From Nocardioides sp. (GTDB lineage: Bacteria; Actinomycetota; Actinomycetes; Propionibacteriales; Nocardioidaceae): a DNA stretch of 36,804 bases. The position numbers and the translations under genes are program-made. Below the pieces are notes generated by a model, which saw only the letters and a list, made by a program, of their open reading frames with translations, ran no database searches and was not told where the DNA came from. Position 1 is the first letter of the stretch; each line of letters begins with the position of its first letter. Below are positions 16,743 to 24,460 of the stretch, piece by piece. The stretch covers positions 1-36,804 of the forward strand of contig NZ_SSXI01000026.1 in assembly GCF_004803405.1 (NCBI RefSeq), given 5' to 3'.

Positions 16743-18091
16743 GGGACATCAGGGGTGCCGCGGGAGTCCAGCTTGAGGTCCGGCCAGATCCGGTAGAACA
16801 GGACGGAGGCGATGACCCCGGGAAGTGCCAGCAGGAGCAGCAGACGCGGCTCGGCAGCCATTCCCGAGACGAACGCGTTGCGGGTCCAGACGTCCTCGGC
16901 GGGAACCGAGAGACCGGTGTTGACGACCGCGCCGGTCAGCGCGAACGTCCACTGGAGGGCCGCCAGCGGCATCCAGCATGCTCTCGCGGCTCGTCCCATC
17001 CGAGGGATGGACAGAGCGAGTGCCGGCGCCGCACACACCAGCATCTCGATCCCGATCCGGTAGCCGTAGAACGCGTCACCACCGCTGAACCGGTTCAACG
17101 TGGTCTGGAGGAACGTGTAGACCAGTCCTCCCACCAGCAGCGCTCGGGACCAGTCCGGCAGCGTGCGCCACGAGCGCACCAGCGCCGGGACCATCAGCGC
17201 GACGAGAGGGGTCCACACCAGGATGCCTCGGTCCGGTGAGATCCAGGTCCCGAGGTGGTTCACGACGTCGAAGGCGTAGTCGTCCGCGTTCCCCGTGAAG
17301 TCGTCGACCCGGTACGCCGACGTCGGGTCCCACCGGCCGTACATCCACCGGGTCCACACCGAGAGCAGCCCGAGCGCGGCCAGGCTGGGTGCCGCGACGC
17401 GTAGGGCGATGTCCGGCCTTCGGCGTACGACCGCCACGGCCAGGCCGACGATCGCGCAGATCACCGCGGTGTGCAGCCGCCCCCAGAGTGCGACCCCGCC
17501 GAAGACGCCGAGGAGCCACCATGACTCGCGGCGGGCGGCCCAGGCCATGCCCAGGATGCCGAGGACAGTGAGTGTGTGTGGCCACATCCCGTCTGCGGCG
17601 ACGGTCCACAGCGGTGTCGTGAGTCCCAAGAGCAGCGCCGCGAGAGTCGCCCTGCCCTCGCCGAGGCTGCCGCGCAGGGTGCGCTGGAAGAGGACGACGG
17701 CGAGCGCGACGAGGAGCGCGGCCATCACCCCCGCGGGGACCGCGGACGGCCCGCCCGGGGTCACCAGGTAGGCAGGTACGCCCGCCGCGATGGTGCCGGG
17801 GGCCCGGCCGATCACGTCCTGGCCGTCGGCGGTCTGCACCACCCACACGTCACGCAAGGGATGCTGGTCGAGCCGGGGAAAGCCAGCGAGGTCCGGCACC
17901 GGGTTCCCGGTCCGCGCGAGGTTCCACGCCGCGAGGTCCGCGCTGTAGACGTCGAAGCTCGGCTTGGAGGAAACCGTGCTCGCAAAGAGCACGAAGACCA
18001 CCAGGAACAGGCCGAGGGGGACGCGCCAACCAGGCGGGATCGGGTTCCGCACCCGTGCATTGTGGTGCGTCGTGACGGCGAAGGGCCGCAT
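16739..18091 (-). CDS. Polytopic membrane protein, unknown function
   Basis: Membrane protein of about 450 residues with ten or so helices. It resembles GT-C glycosyltransferases in layout: after the first helix (VPLGLFLVVFVLFASTV) comes an external loop with FDVYSADLAAWNLARTGNPV, and later RWMYGRWDPTSAYRVDDF and WISPDRGILVWTPLVAL. I do not recognise a named family. The start is unsure: ATG 18091 follows a small hairpin (CCCGC...GCGGG) and has a weak SD, while GTG 18052, closer to the first helix, lies 6 nt after CACAAT, a poor -10 match. The codons between them (AAT, GCA) look less like coding DNA, which slightly favours 18052. It overlaps the next gene by ATGA. Confidence 0.65.
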   Translation of the reverse strand: MRPFAVTTHHNARVRNPIPPGWRVPLGLFLVVFVLFASTVSSKPSFDVYSADLAAWNLARTGNPVPDLAGFPRLDQHPLRDVWVVQTADGQDVIGRAPGTIAAGVPAYLVTPGGPSAVPAGVMAALLVALAVVLFQRTLRGSLGEGRATLAALLLGLTTPLWTVAADGMWPHTLTVLGILGMAWAARRESWWLLGVFGGVALWGRLHTAVICAIVGLAVAVVRRRPDIALRVAAPSLAALGLLSVWTRWMYGRWDPTSAYRVDDFTGNADDYAFDVVNHLGTWISPDRGILVWTPLVALMVPALVRSWRTLPDWSRALLVGGLVYTFLQTTLNRFSGGDAFYGYRIGIEMLVCAAPALALSIPRMGRAARACWMPLAALQWTFALTGAVVNTGLSVPAEDVWTRNAFVSGMAAEPRLLLLLALPGVIASVLFYRIWPDLKLDSRGTPDVP

Positions 18092-18141
18092 TCGCCCGCA
18101 AACCCGCGGGTCCAGATCAAGCGGGAAGCACGAGCGCGGCG

Positions 18142-19863
18142 TCAGAGATGGTGCCGGCCTGCTCCGTGCACGGGGCAGGTCCACTCACCGACCACGTCGA
18201 CCAGGCGCACCCCCGGCGACTCCAGCCAGCGGAGGATCCGCTCCGACTCCTCGGCGGACGCCGCGGGGGCCGGGCCGACTGTGGGGAGCACGGTCTCAGC
18301 CGACGCTCGGAGCGAGTCGACGTAGGCCACCGCGTCCGTGCCGGCCGGAATGACACCGGCGGCGGCAAGGCGGCCGCGGCGGATGACGTGGACCGCCCAG
18401 CGGGCACGTCGTCCGGAGCCTGCCGACGGGTCCTCCTCGCGTCGAGCGGCCACGATCTCCGGGCACCGGGTGAGCGCGCTCAGCCGCTGGGTGCGTGCGG
18501 CGCCCCGGACGAACGACGCCAGCCGGTCACGGTGTGCGGCAGCCTCCTCGAACCGCTCCTGCTCGGCGAGCGCGGCCATCTTGGCGTTGACCAGCTCGAC
18601 GACGTCGTCCGGACGCCGCTTCAGGTTGTCCTGCAGCTGGCGCACGACTGCGGCGTAGGTCTGCAGGTCGACGCTGCCGTCGCAGGGTGCGAGGCAGCGC
18701 GCCATCTCGGCGAGGACACAGGCGGACCGCGACGGCTGGCGGCCGAGCCGGTCGTTGCACTGCCGGATCGGAAAGACCTCGTGCAGCGCGGCGAGCGTGC
18801 TCTCCGCCGCGGAGCGGGAGGAGAAGGGCCCGAGATAGTCGGCGTCGTCGGCGAGCACCCGCTTGACGATGGATAGCCGTGGCCACACCTCACGAGTCAG
18901 CTTGAGGAAGGTGACCTTCTCCGGGAAGCGTGAGCGGCGGTTGTAGCTCGGCTTGTGCTCCGCGATCAGGCGCAGCTCCCGGACCTCGGCTTCCAGCGGG
19001 GTGGCGCACTCGATGCCCTCGACCCTGGTGGCGATCTGCACCATCTCGCCGATCCGCGAGCGCGTCTCCGAGGCGGTGAAGTAGGAGCGGACTCGGCGTC
19101 GCAGGTCCTTCGACGTGCCGACGTAGAGCACGCGTGACCGATCGTCCCGGAACAGGTAGACCCCGGGAGCGTGGGGGAGATGGTCGGCGAGGTGGCGCTT
19201 GCGTCGCTGCGCGGAAGCGACCTTCGATGAGTACCCCTGGAGCTCCTCGAGGGTGTGCACCCCGAGGCCGCCGAGGCGCTCCATCATCCCGTGCAGGACG
19301 TCGACGGTCGCGCGCGCGTCCTCGAGGGCACGGTGGTTGGGTGTGGTGCCGGAACGGAAGACGCGGGCCAGGGAGGACAGCTTGTGGTTGGGCGACTCGT
19401 CCCGACTGACGACGTGCCGCGCGAGCTTGACCGTGTCCAGCACCTCGAAGTCGGGCCAGGGGATGTCCTGCTCCCGGGCGAAGTGCTTGAGGAAGCCGAC
19501 GTCGAAGCGGGCGTTGTGGGCCACCAGCACCGATCCTGCGGCGAACTCGAGGAACGCGGGGAGGGCGGACGTGATCGGTGGTGCGTCGGCGACCATCCGG
19601 TTGGTGATCCCGGTGAGGACGGCGATGAACGCCGGGATGGACGTGTGCGGGTTCACCAGGGTCTGGAACTCCCCGAGCACCTGTCCGCCACGGACCTTCA
19701 CGGCGCCGATCTCGGTGATCCGGTCGCCGTCGCCGACGGAGCCGCCCGTGGTCTCGAGGTCGACGACGCAGAAGGTGAGGTCGTGCAGCGGCCGCCCGAG
19801 CTCCTCGAAGGTGCGCTGCTCGTCCCATCGGCCGGGGGCCGCGGTGACGGGGGCGGTGCTCAT
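18142..19863 (-). CDS. DEDDh exonuclease fused to GIY-YIG and UVR domains (DnaQ-UvrC fusion)
   Basis: A 573-residue fusion. Residues of about 28-200 form a DnaQ-type 3'-5' exonuclease with all acidic sites: Asp35 and Glu37 (VVDLETTGG), Asp121 (HNARFDVGFL), His177 and Asp182 (HRALEDARATVD), so DEDDh class. Residues of about 230-310 form a GIY-YIG nuclease like UvrC/Cho (GVYLF, then VLYVGTSKDLRRRVRSYF). The MARCLAPCDG segment and a UVR-like helix pair at about 425-460 (KMAALAEQERFEEAAAHRDR) follow, as in the N-terminal half of UvrC; the UvrC RNase H-like and HhH domains are absent. A homologue is known in M. tuberculosis (Rv2191) near trpD. A role in DNA repair or processing is inferred. Divergent from the zinc-ribbon gene. 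Confidence 0.9.
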   Translation of the reverse strand: MSTAPVTAAPGRWDEQRTFEELGRPLHDLTFCVVDLETTGGSVGDGDRITEIGAVKVRGGQVLGEFQTLVNPHTSIPAFIAVLTGITNRMVADAPPITSALPAFLEFAAGSVLVAHNARFDVGFLKHFAREQDIPWPDFEVLDTVKLARHVVSRDESPNHKLSSLARVFRSGTTPNHRALEDARATVDVLHGMMERLGGLGVHTLEELQGYSSKVASAQRRKRHLADHLPHAPGVYLFRDDRSRVLYVGTSKDLRRRVRSYFTASETRSRIGEMVQIATRVEGIECATPLEAEVRELRLIAEHKPSYNRRSRFPEKVTFLKLTREVWPRLSIVKRVLADDADYLGPFSSRSAAESTLAALHEVFPIRQCNDRLGRQPSRSACVLAEMARCLAPCDGSVDLQTYAAVVRQLQDNLKRRPDDVVELVNAKMAALAEQERFEEAAAHRDRLASFVRGAARTQRLSALTRCPEIVAARREEDPSAGSGRRARWAVHVIRRGRLAAAGVIPAGTDAVAYVDSLRASAETVLPTVGPAPAASAEESERILRWLESPGVRLVDVVGEWTCPVHGAGRHHL

Positions 19864-19870
19864 GTCGACG

Positions 19871-19876
19871 ACGTTA
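19871..19876 (-). promoter_or_regulatory. Putative -10 element, leaderless promoter of the DnaQ-UvrC fusion gene
   Basis: On the minus strand TAACGT fits TANNNT and ends 7 nt (CGTCGAC) before ATG 19863, with no SD between. This points to a leaderless mRNA. Confidence 0.45.
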
Positions 19877-19950
19877 GGCGCACCCTCCGACAGGTGGCGT
19901 GAGCCACGCGCTGGGGTGCCACCCCTACGTCATGCGGTCCGCTGTCGCCG

Positions 19951-19956
19951 TACACT
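19951..19956 (+). promoter_or_regulatory. Putative -10 element, leaderless promoter of the zinc-ribbon gene
   Basis: TACACT fits TANNNT and ends 7 nt (CGTCGGC) before GTG 19964, with no SD between. It forms a divergent pair with the signal at 19871-19876. Confidence 0.4.
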
Positions 19957-19963
19957 CGTCGGC

Positions 19964-20194
19964 GTGTCCGTGCTCCCCGACGACAACCTCCGCTGGCGCT
20001 GCGGCGGCTGCGGCAACCTGACCAGGTTCGACGTGTCCCGCAGTCGGCAGACCACGGAGTACTGGCACTTCGACCTGGCGGGCGACCACCGGATCGAGCA
20101 GACCGAGGTGCTCGGCGAGACCGTCGAGTCGGTTCGCTGCCGGTGGTGCGGCCGCGACGACACCATCGAGCTGGTCGCGCGCGCCGACGCCTGA
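19964..20194 (+). CDS. Small zinc-ribbon protein, unknown function
   Basis: A 76-residue soluble protein starting VSVLPDDNLRWRC. It has two CxxC knuckles, Cys13/Cys16 (CGGC) and Cys59/Cys62 (CRWC), about 42 residues apart: a zinc-ribbon layout. Between them are aromatic and charged residues (TTEYWHFDLAGDHRIEQ). No catalytic motif is visible. The start is chosen because a TACACT hexamer lies 7 nt upstream. The gene sits between the DnaQ-UvrC fusion and the next Cys-rich small gene, in a region conserved in actinobacteria. A role in binding nucleic acid or protein is plausible from the fold only. Confidence 0.75.
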   Translation: MSVLPDDNLRWRCGGCGNLTRFDVSRSRQTTEYWHFDLAGDHRIEQTEVLGETVESVRCRWCGRDDTIELVARADA

Positions 20195-20241
20195 GACCTC
20201 GGCGCGGCCACTGTGTCGGACCCCGCTGTCAACCTCGTTCC

Positions 20242-20448
20242 ATGACGACGAGAATCGACTGCGACACGTGCGTGGTGCGCGGTCTCGCATGCCACGACTG
20301 CGTGGTGACCGTGCTGCTCGGGCCGCCGCCCGAGCTGGTGATCGACGACGAGGAGCTGCGCGCGCTCGGTGCCTTGGCCGAGGGCGGGCTCGTGCCTCCG
20401 CTGCGCCTGGTGCGGCCGGTGGACACACCGCACGTGGAGTCCGCGTGA
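20242..20448 (+). CDS. Small double-CxxC protein, conserved in actinobacteria
   Basis: A 68-residue protein starting MTTRIDCDTCVVRGLACHDC. Four cysteines form CxxC-N6-CxxC (Cys7, Cys10, Cys17, Cys20), a compact arrangement that could bind zinc or an Fe-S cluster. The rest includes VVTVLLG and an acidic stretch IDDEELRALGALAEGGLVPP. I recall similar short proteins in Streptomyces next to NlpC/P60 genes but know of no assigned function. ATG 20242 has no clear SD; CAACCT lies 6 nt upstream but does not match TANNNT well. It precedes the riboswitch leader of the NlpC/P60 gene. Confidence 0.75.
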   Translation: MTTRIDCDTCVVRGLACHDCVVTVLLGPPPELVIDDEELRALGALAEGGLVPPLRLVRPVDTPHVESA

Positions 20449-20479
20449 CCCGAGGTGCCGGAGTGGTTGGAGTGAGTCC

Positions 20480-20495
20480 TGTGACTCATGTGACT
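20480..20495 (+). repeat. Tandem TGTGACT direct repeat upstream of the NlpC/P60 promoter
   Basis: TGTGACT occurs at 20480-20486 and again at 20489-20495, a perfect 7-mer with 9-bp period, about 40 bp upstream of the predicted -35. Tandem spacing of this sort is used by OmpR-type regulators; the binding protein is unknown. Confidence 0.4.
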
Positions 20496-20534
20496 GATGA
20501 TCGGACCCCTTCGTGCCCAACACGCAAGGGAGGG

Positions 20535-20564
20535 TTTGGTGCGCTCGGCGCGGCCGATTAGTCT
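20535..20564 (+). promoter_or_regulatory. Putative promoter of the riboswitch-controlled NlpC/P60 gene
   Basis: TTTGGT at 20535-20540 and TAGTCT at 20559-20564 with an 18-bp spacer resemble a primary sigma factor promoter. A start near 20571 would put the whole riboswitch on the transcript. Confidence 0.5.
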
Positions 20565-20573
20565 GCTCGCTCA

Positions 20574-20787
20574 GGTGTCTGTGGAAGTGGATCGACCGAT
20601 CCGCGCAGGCATCGCGTCGAGTTCGGATCTCCTCGGGGGTCCGGAGCCGGGGACCCAACCACTTCTGGGGTGAATCCCGCTCGAGGCGCGACCGCGGCAG
20701 TCCGACCGGACTGTCGCCGGCGCGAGGAGGGCGGGTAGGGCAAGTCGTGCCCGAACCCGTCAGCTCACCCGGTAGGCGTACGACACC
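20574..20787 (+). promoter_or_regulatory. c-di-AMP riboswitch (ydaO/yuaA family)
   Basis: The leader of the NlpC/P60 gene carries the signature blocks of the ydaO class: GGAGCCGGGGACCCAACC near 20642-20659, then TGGGGTGAATCC near 20666-20677, and the 3' block AGGGCAAGTCGTGCCC with GAACCCGTCAGCTCACCC and GGTAGGCG (20736-20778). GGTGTC at 20574-20579 is exactly complementary to GACACC at 20782-20787 and could close the outer stem. The SD (AGAGGAG, 20789-20795) follows immediately. In actinobacteria this class commonly controls cell-wall hydrolases, including rpfA and NlpC/P60 genes, and c-di-AMP binding lowers expression (known for the class). Boundaries are approximate. Confidence 0.9.
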
Positions 20788-20806
20788 CAGAGGAGACCGC
20801 CAGCTC

Positions 20807-21805
20807 GTGCTGAACGGCCGGACCCGTACCACCGCAGCGCTCGCATCGCTCGCCCTCGCGGCATCCATCGGACTCTCCCTGAGCGCCCCCACCAGCCCCG
20901 CGCATGCCGAGCCGGACATCGACACCGTCCGGGACCGCGTGGAGCGTCTCTACCACGAGGCCGAGCAGGCCTCGGAGCGGTACAACGACGCCAGGCTCGA
21001 GCTCGCCGAGCTCAACGAGGAGGTCGACTCGCTCGAGGCCGACCAGGCCCGCCAGGGCGACGCCCTCGAGGGCGTCCGGTCCGATGTCCGGGACTCGATC
21101 ATCCAGCGGTACCAGAGCGGCGGCCTCGGCCCCGCCGGTGAGCTGCTCGCCTCGGACTCCGAGGGCTTCCTCGACCAGCTCTCGACCCTGTCGACCATCG
21201 ACGGACTCCAGGACTCGCTCCTGTCGGACTACGACAACGAGCTCGAGGCCTACGACATCCGCAAGGACCAGACCGAGCAGCGTCGCAACGACGTCGCCGA
21301 CCTCCAGGCCAAGCTGGCCGAGGAGAAGGAGACGGCCGACTCCAAGCTCGAGGAGGCCGAGGAGCTCCTCTCGCGGCTCGAGGAGGAGGAGCGCGAGGCG
21401 ATCCTCTCCCGTGACGGCGGCATGCGTGCCCCGGACGCGGCGTCCATTCCCGCGTCGGGCCGGGCGGCCGTCGCGGTCAGGTACGCCCTCGCGCAGGTCG
21501 GCGACTCCTACGTCTACGGCGCTGCCGGTCCGAACGCGTTCGACTGCTCCGGTCTGACGATGATGGCCTGGGGCCAGGCCGGCGTCGGCCTGCCGCACTC
21601 CTCAAGCGCGCAGTACGGCAGCGGAGCCCGGGTCTCGCAGAGCGAGCTGCAGCCCGGTGACCTCGTCTTCTACTACAGCCCGATCAGCCACGTCGGCATC
21701 TACATCGGCAACGGCATGATCGTCCACGCTGCGAACCCGGGCTCGGGTGTGCGGGTGGCTGCGGTGAACTCGATGCCGTACACCGGAGCGGTCCGGCCTG
21801 GGTGA
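20807..21805 (+). CDS. Secreted NlpC/P60 peptidoglycan hydrolase with coiled coil (RipA/RipC-like)
   Basis: A D,L-endopeptidase type enzyme, cutting peptide stems of peptidoglycan in the cell wall. The start is GTG 20807, after SD AGAGGAG; longer in-frame openings would run through the riboswitch and are rejected. It has 332 residues: a signal peptide (ending near SPAHA), a long coiled coil at about residues 30-195 rich in Glu, Leu and Arg (YHEAEQASERYNDARLELAE), a linker, and an NlpC/P60 domain at about 218-332. The catalytic triad is present: Cys247 (FDCSGL), His295 (SHVGIYIG), His307 (VHAANP). The coiled coil probably acts as an autoinhibitory or divisome-binding part, as in RipA relatives. 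It overlaps the next gene by GTGA. Confidence 0.95.
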   Translation: MLNGRTRTTAALASLALAASIGLSLSAPTSPAHAEPDIDTVRDRVERLYHEAEQASERYNDARLELAELNEEVDSLEADQARQGDALEGVRSDVRDSIIQRYQSGGLGPAGELLASDSEGFLDQLSTLSTIDGLQDSLLSDYDNELEAYDIRKDQTEQRRNDVADLQAKLAEEKETADSKLEEAEELLSRLEEEEREAILSRDGGMRAPDAASIPASGRAAVAVRYALAQVGDSYVYGAAGPNAFDCSGLTMMAWGQAGVGLPHSSSAQYGSGARVSQSELQPGDLVFYYSPISHVGIYIGNGMIVHAANPGSGVRVAAVNSMPYTGAVRPG

Positions 21806-23010
21806 ACCGCCGGGCCGCCCCGACGATCCTGCTGCTCGCCGCCGCGCTGCTGGCCGGCGGCTGCTCGGCCGACGACTATGTCGCGCCACCACCGCCCCAA
21901 CAGGGGAGCGAGGTGGCGCCCGCGGCCGCCGGCGACACCATCCAGGCCCTCCAGAAGGCCATCCAGACCGACGATGCCACCGCGGCCGGTGAGCTCGGCG
22001 CCGATGTCGAGGCCACCGAGCGGCTCGCTGCGATCGCGAAGAACGCGACCGCGCTCGGCCTCACGGACATCACCTTCCGTTACGTGGCCGAGACGGGCAG
22101 CACGAGCGACGACGGCGTCTGGGACGGCATGGTCGCCGTGACCTGGCGCCACGAAGGCTTCGACGAGGCGTCCGCCCGGGTGGAGATTCCGTTCTCCTTC
22201 GCCGAGGCGGGCGACCGGATCGCCGGCGTCGGCGGTCAGCGTCATCGGCTCCCGGTCTGGCTCTCCGGAGCGGTCAGCGTCCGTCGTACGGCCGGGACAG
22301 TGGTGTTCGGTCCCGTGCCCGCCACAGAGCTGGCGCGGTACGCCCGCTGGGCGCGCGTCGCCGCAACAGATGTCCGCGGCATCCTCCGGCGGCGGGCGCG
22401 GCTCGTGGTGGAGGTGCCTCCCGACGCCGCAGCGCTGCACCACGCGCTGGACGCCGCGCGAGGAGAGTACGACGCGATCGCCGCCGTCACGGCGCCGGTG
22501 GACGGGTCCAGCGCCCCGGGCAGCCCGGTCCACGTCTTTCTCAACCCCACCGTCTTCGGCGACCTCGAACCTGTCGCCGCTCAAGTGGTGATGACCCACG
22601 AGACCGTCCACGCGGTCACGGGTGCCGCGCTGGCGCGGCGCGGCCCGTTGTGGCTGGTGGAGGGATTCGCCGACTACATCGCGCTGCGTGACGTGGACCT
22701 GCCGCTGAGCCGGACAGCCGGGCAGATCATCGCTCAGATCCGACGGGACGGACTCCCCGGGGCGCTGCCGTCTGCGACCGACTTCGACACCGGCAGCAGC
22801 CACCTCGGAGCCGCCTACGAAGCGGCGTGGCTGGTGTGCGTGACCCTTGCCGAGAGAAGCGGTGGGGCCGCCTTGGTCGGCCTCTACGACGCCGTCCTCG
22901 GCGGGGCGAGTCTCGATGCCGAGCTGCGCACGCGGTTCGGGTGGAGCGAAGCCGACCTGACGGCGGCCTGGCGGGCCCGGCTGGCCGTCGCGGCCGGCGT
23001 GTCAGAGTAG
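21802..23010 (+). CDS. Lipoprotein metallopeptidase (HExxH gluzincin-like)
   Basis: A 402-residue lipoprotein, lipobox LLAGGC (Cys21), starting at GTG 21802 inside the NlpC/P60 stop. Residues 30-150 look like an NTF2/SnoaL-type or similar small domain (ITFRYVAETG and AVTWRHEGFD). The C-terminal part has HETVH (His266, Glu267, His270) and WLVEGFADY with Glu287, the usual third zinc ligand of gluzincins such as M1-like and basic secreted peptidases. The spacing to Glu is 16 residues after the HExxH, a little shorter than in M1. Thus probably an active zinc peptidase on the outer face of the membrane. Its target is unknown; coupling to the cell-wall hydrolase suggests envelope turnover (inference). 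Confidence 0.8.
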   Translation: MNRRAAPTILLLAAALLAGGCSADDYVAPPPPQQGSEVAPAAAGDTIQALQKAIQTDDATAAGELGADVEATERLAAIAKNATALGLTDITFRYVAETGSTSDDGVWDGMVAVTWRHEGFDEASARVEIPFSFAEAGDRIAGVGGQRHRLPVWLSGAVSVRRTAGTVVFGPVPATELARYARWARVAATDVRGILRRRARLVVEVPPDAAALHHALDAARGEYDAIAAVTAPVDGSSAPGSPVHVFLNPTVFGDLEPVAAQVVMTHETVHAVTGAALARRGPLWLVEGFADYIALRDVDLPLSRTAGQIIAQIRRDGLPGALPSATDFDTGSSHLGAAYEAAWLVCVTLAERSGGAALVGLYDAVLGGASLDAELRTRFGWSEADLTAAWRARLAVAAGVSE

Positions 23011-23014
23011 GGCC

Positions 23015-24265
23015 GTGGAACCCGGCCCCCCTGCTGACGCCCGTCGGGTCGCGCTGGGGACGCTCCTGATCGGTATCGCCGGGTTCGTGCTCGTCGCGAT
23101 GGCGCGGGTGCCGTGGGAGCCGGTGCCGGGCGGTCTGCCGGACCCCGTCGCGGCCGCCACCGTCTTCTCGCCCGAAGAGATCGAGCGTGCCGAGCACTTC
23201 TCCCGATGGGCACGGGCCTGGAGCTGGTCCTCGCTGGTGGCATCCCTCGCGGTCGCCTGCTGGCTGGGCTTCGGTCGCCGGGGCCGCGCCCTCGCCGAGG
23301 TGATGCGCGGGCCGTGGTGGCTGCGGATCGTCCTGGTGGTCACGGCGCTGACGCTGATCGGACGCGTGGTGACACTGCCGTTCGGGATCGCCCTGCGCCA
23401 GCTACGGCTGGACGAGGGCCTCGCAGCCGGCAGCTGGACGGCGTGGAGCATCGACCTGGCCAAGGGGGAGCTGGTCGCCATCGCGTCGACGTCGATCGCG
23501 CTGGTGGCCCTGGTGGGTTGTGCGCGCCGATGGCCACGGGCCTGGCCGGCGGTCGCGGGCGCGGGCCTGGCCGCCCTCGTGGTCGTAGGATCCTTCGGCT
23601 ACCCGCTGGTGGTGGAGCCTCTGTTCAACCGGTTCGAGCCGCTGCAGGAAGGCGCTCTTCGGACAGCGGTGCTCGAGCTCGCCGAGAAGGAGGGGGTGGC
23701 GGTCGACGACGTCCTGGTCGCGGACGCATCACGGCGTACGACGACCCTGAATGCCTACGTCTCCGGCTTCGGCCACACCCGTCGCGTGGTGCTCTACGAC
23801 AACCTGGTCCAGGACACCCCGGAGGACGAGGCGCTCTCGGTGGTGGCGCACGAGCTGGCGCACGCGAAGCACGGCGACGTGGTCACCGGGACCGCGCTGG
23901 GTGCGGCAGGTGCCTTCGTGGGCATCGGGCTGCTCGGGGTGCTGCTCCCGGGCCGTGGGCGGCGGGTGGGTGGCAACCGCCCGATAGCGGGGGTCGCGGA
24001 TATCCGTTCCGTGCCGCCCGTCCTGGCGCTCGCGGCGATCGCGATGCTGCTGTCGGCGCCGGCGCAGAGCGCCGTGAGCCGGCAGCTGGAGCTGCGGGCA
24101 GACCAGACGGCGCTGGAGGCGACGAAGAGCCCGGAGGCGTTCGTCGGTCTCCAACGCCGTCTGGCACTGCGATCCCAGGCCGACCCCACACCTCCGGCGT
24201 GGTCGCAGTGGTGGTTCGGCTCTCATCCGACCGTGCTCGAGCGGATCGCGCTCGCTCAGCGCTGA
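23015..24265 (+). CDS. M48 family membrane metalloprotease (Ste24/HtpX-like)
   Basis: Membrane zinc protease of 416 residues starting at GTG 23015, 4 bp after the lipoprotein gene. Zinc motif HELAH (His279, Glu280, His283) and the downstream ELRAD (Glu359, Asp362) fit the Ste24 branch of M48. An N-terminal cytoplasmic or loop part with FSPEEIERAEHFSRWAR is the classic CAAX-protease N-region pattern. Helices are visible at about residues 14-33, 70-88, 105-125, 145-170, 180-205, 295-315 and 335-352. NAYVSGFGHTRRVVLYDNLV precedes the zinc helix, as in the family. The substrate is unknown. It converges on the tad pilin genes, with only 16 bp to the second pilin stop. Confidence 0.9.
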   Translation: MEPGPPADARRVALGTLLIGIAGFVLVAMARVPWEPVPGGLPDPVAAATVFSPEEIERAEHFSRWARAWSWSSLVASLAVACWLGFGRRGRALAEVMRGPWWLRIVLVVTALTLIGRVVTLPFGIALRQLRLDEGLAAGSWTAWSIDLAKGELVAIASTSIALVALVGCARRWPRAWPAVAGAGLAALVVVGSFGYPLVVEPLFNRFEPLQEGALRTAVLELAEKEGVAVDDVLVADASRRTTTLNAYVSGFGHTRRVVLYDNLVQDTPEDEALSVVAHELAHAKHGDVVTGTALGAAGAFVGIGLLGVLLPGRGRRVGGNRPIAGVADIRSVPPVLALAAIAMLLSAPAQSAVSRQLELRADQTALEATKSPEAFVGLQRRLALRSQADPTPPAWSQWWFGSHPTVLERIALAQR

Positions 24266-24281
24266 CGGGCCTCGCGCAGGT

Positions 24282-24434
24282 TCACCAGGAGCTGGCGGTC
24301 TCGTAGAGCTCCGCGACGTTGGGGCCCAGGAGCAGTACTCCACCGACGACGACCGCCGCAATCAGGAAGACCAGCAAGGCGTACTCGATCGCGGACGCTC
24401 CGCGTTCGTGCGGGGCTCCATCGCAACGGATCAC
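24282..24434 (-). CDS. Second Flp-type pilin, 50 residues
   Basis: A short gene easily missed by length cut-offs. GTG 24434, with SD AGGAGA at 24450-24445, gives a 50-residue product: leader VIRCDGAPHERG, then ASAIEYALLVFLIAAVVVGG and an acidic tail ending in ELYETASSW. It has the type IV prepilin pattern: Gly12 before the cleavage point, Glu17 at position +5 of the mature protein, followed by Tyr and a 20-residue hydrophobic helix. Glu-Tyr is the Flp signature. It lies 78 bp downstream of the main pilin gene, behind a perfect hairpin, so it is probably made at a lower level. A minor pilin or tip subunit role is inferred. Confidence 0.82.
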   Translation of the reverse strand: MIRCDGAPHERGASAIEYALLVFLIAAVVVGGVLLLGPNVAELYETASSW

Positions 24435-24460
24435 GGCTGCGGGCTCTCCTGTGAAATGCA

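Noticed and set aside
18092..18184. Longer N terminus of the 16739-18091 membrane protein
   Set aside because: It would overlap the end of the DnaQ-UvrC fusion gene and adds a non-conserved-looking basic stretch before the first helix.
20451..20480. tRNA-like start (GGTGCCGGAGTGGTTGG)
   Set aside because: Resembles the 5' part of a Leu/Ser tRNA, but no anticodon arm or T arm (GGTTCAAATCC-like) follows within 90 nt.
20513..20806. Coding extension of the NlpC/P60 gene through its leader
   Set aside because: The sequence there is the ydaO riboswitch, and a signal peptide begins right at GTG 20807 after an SD.
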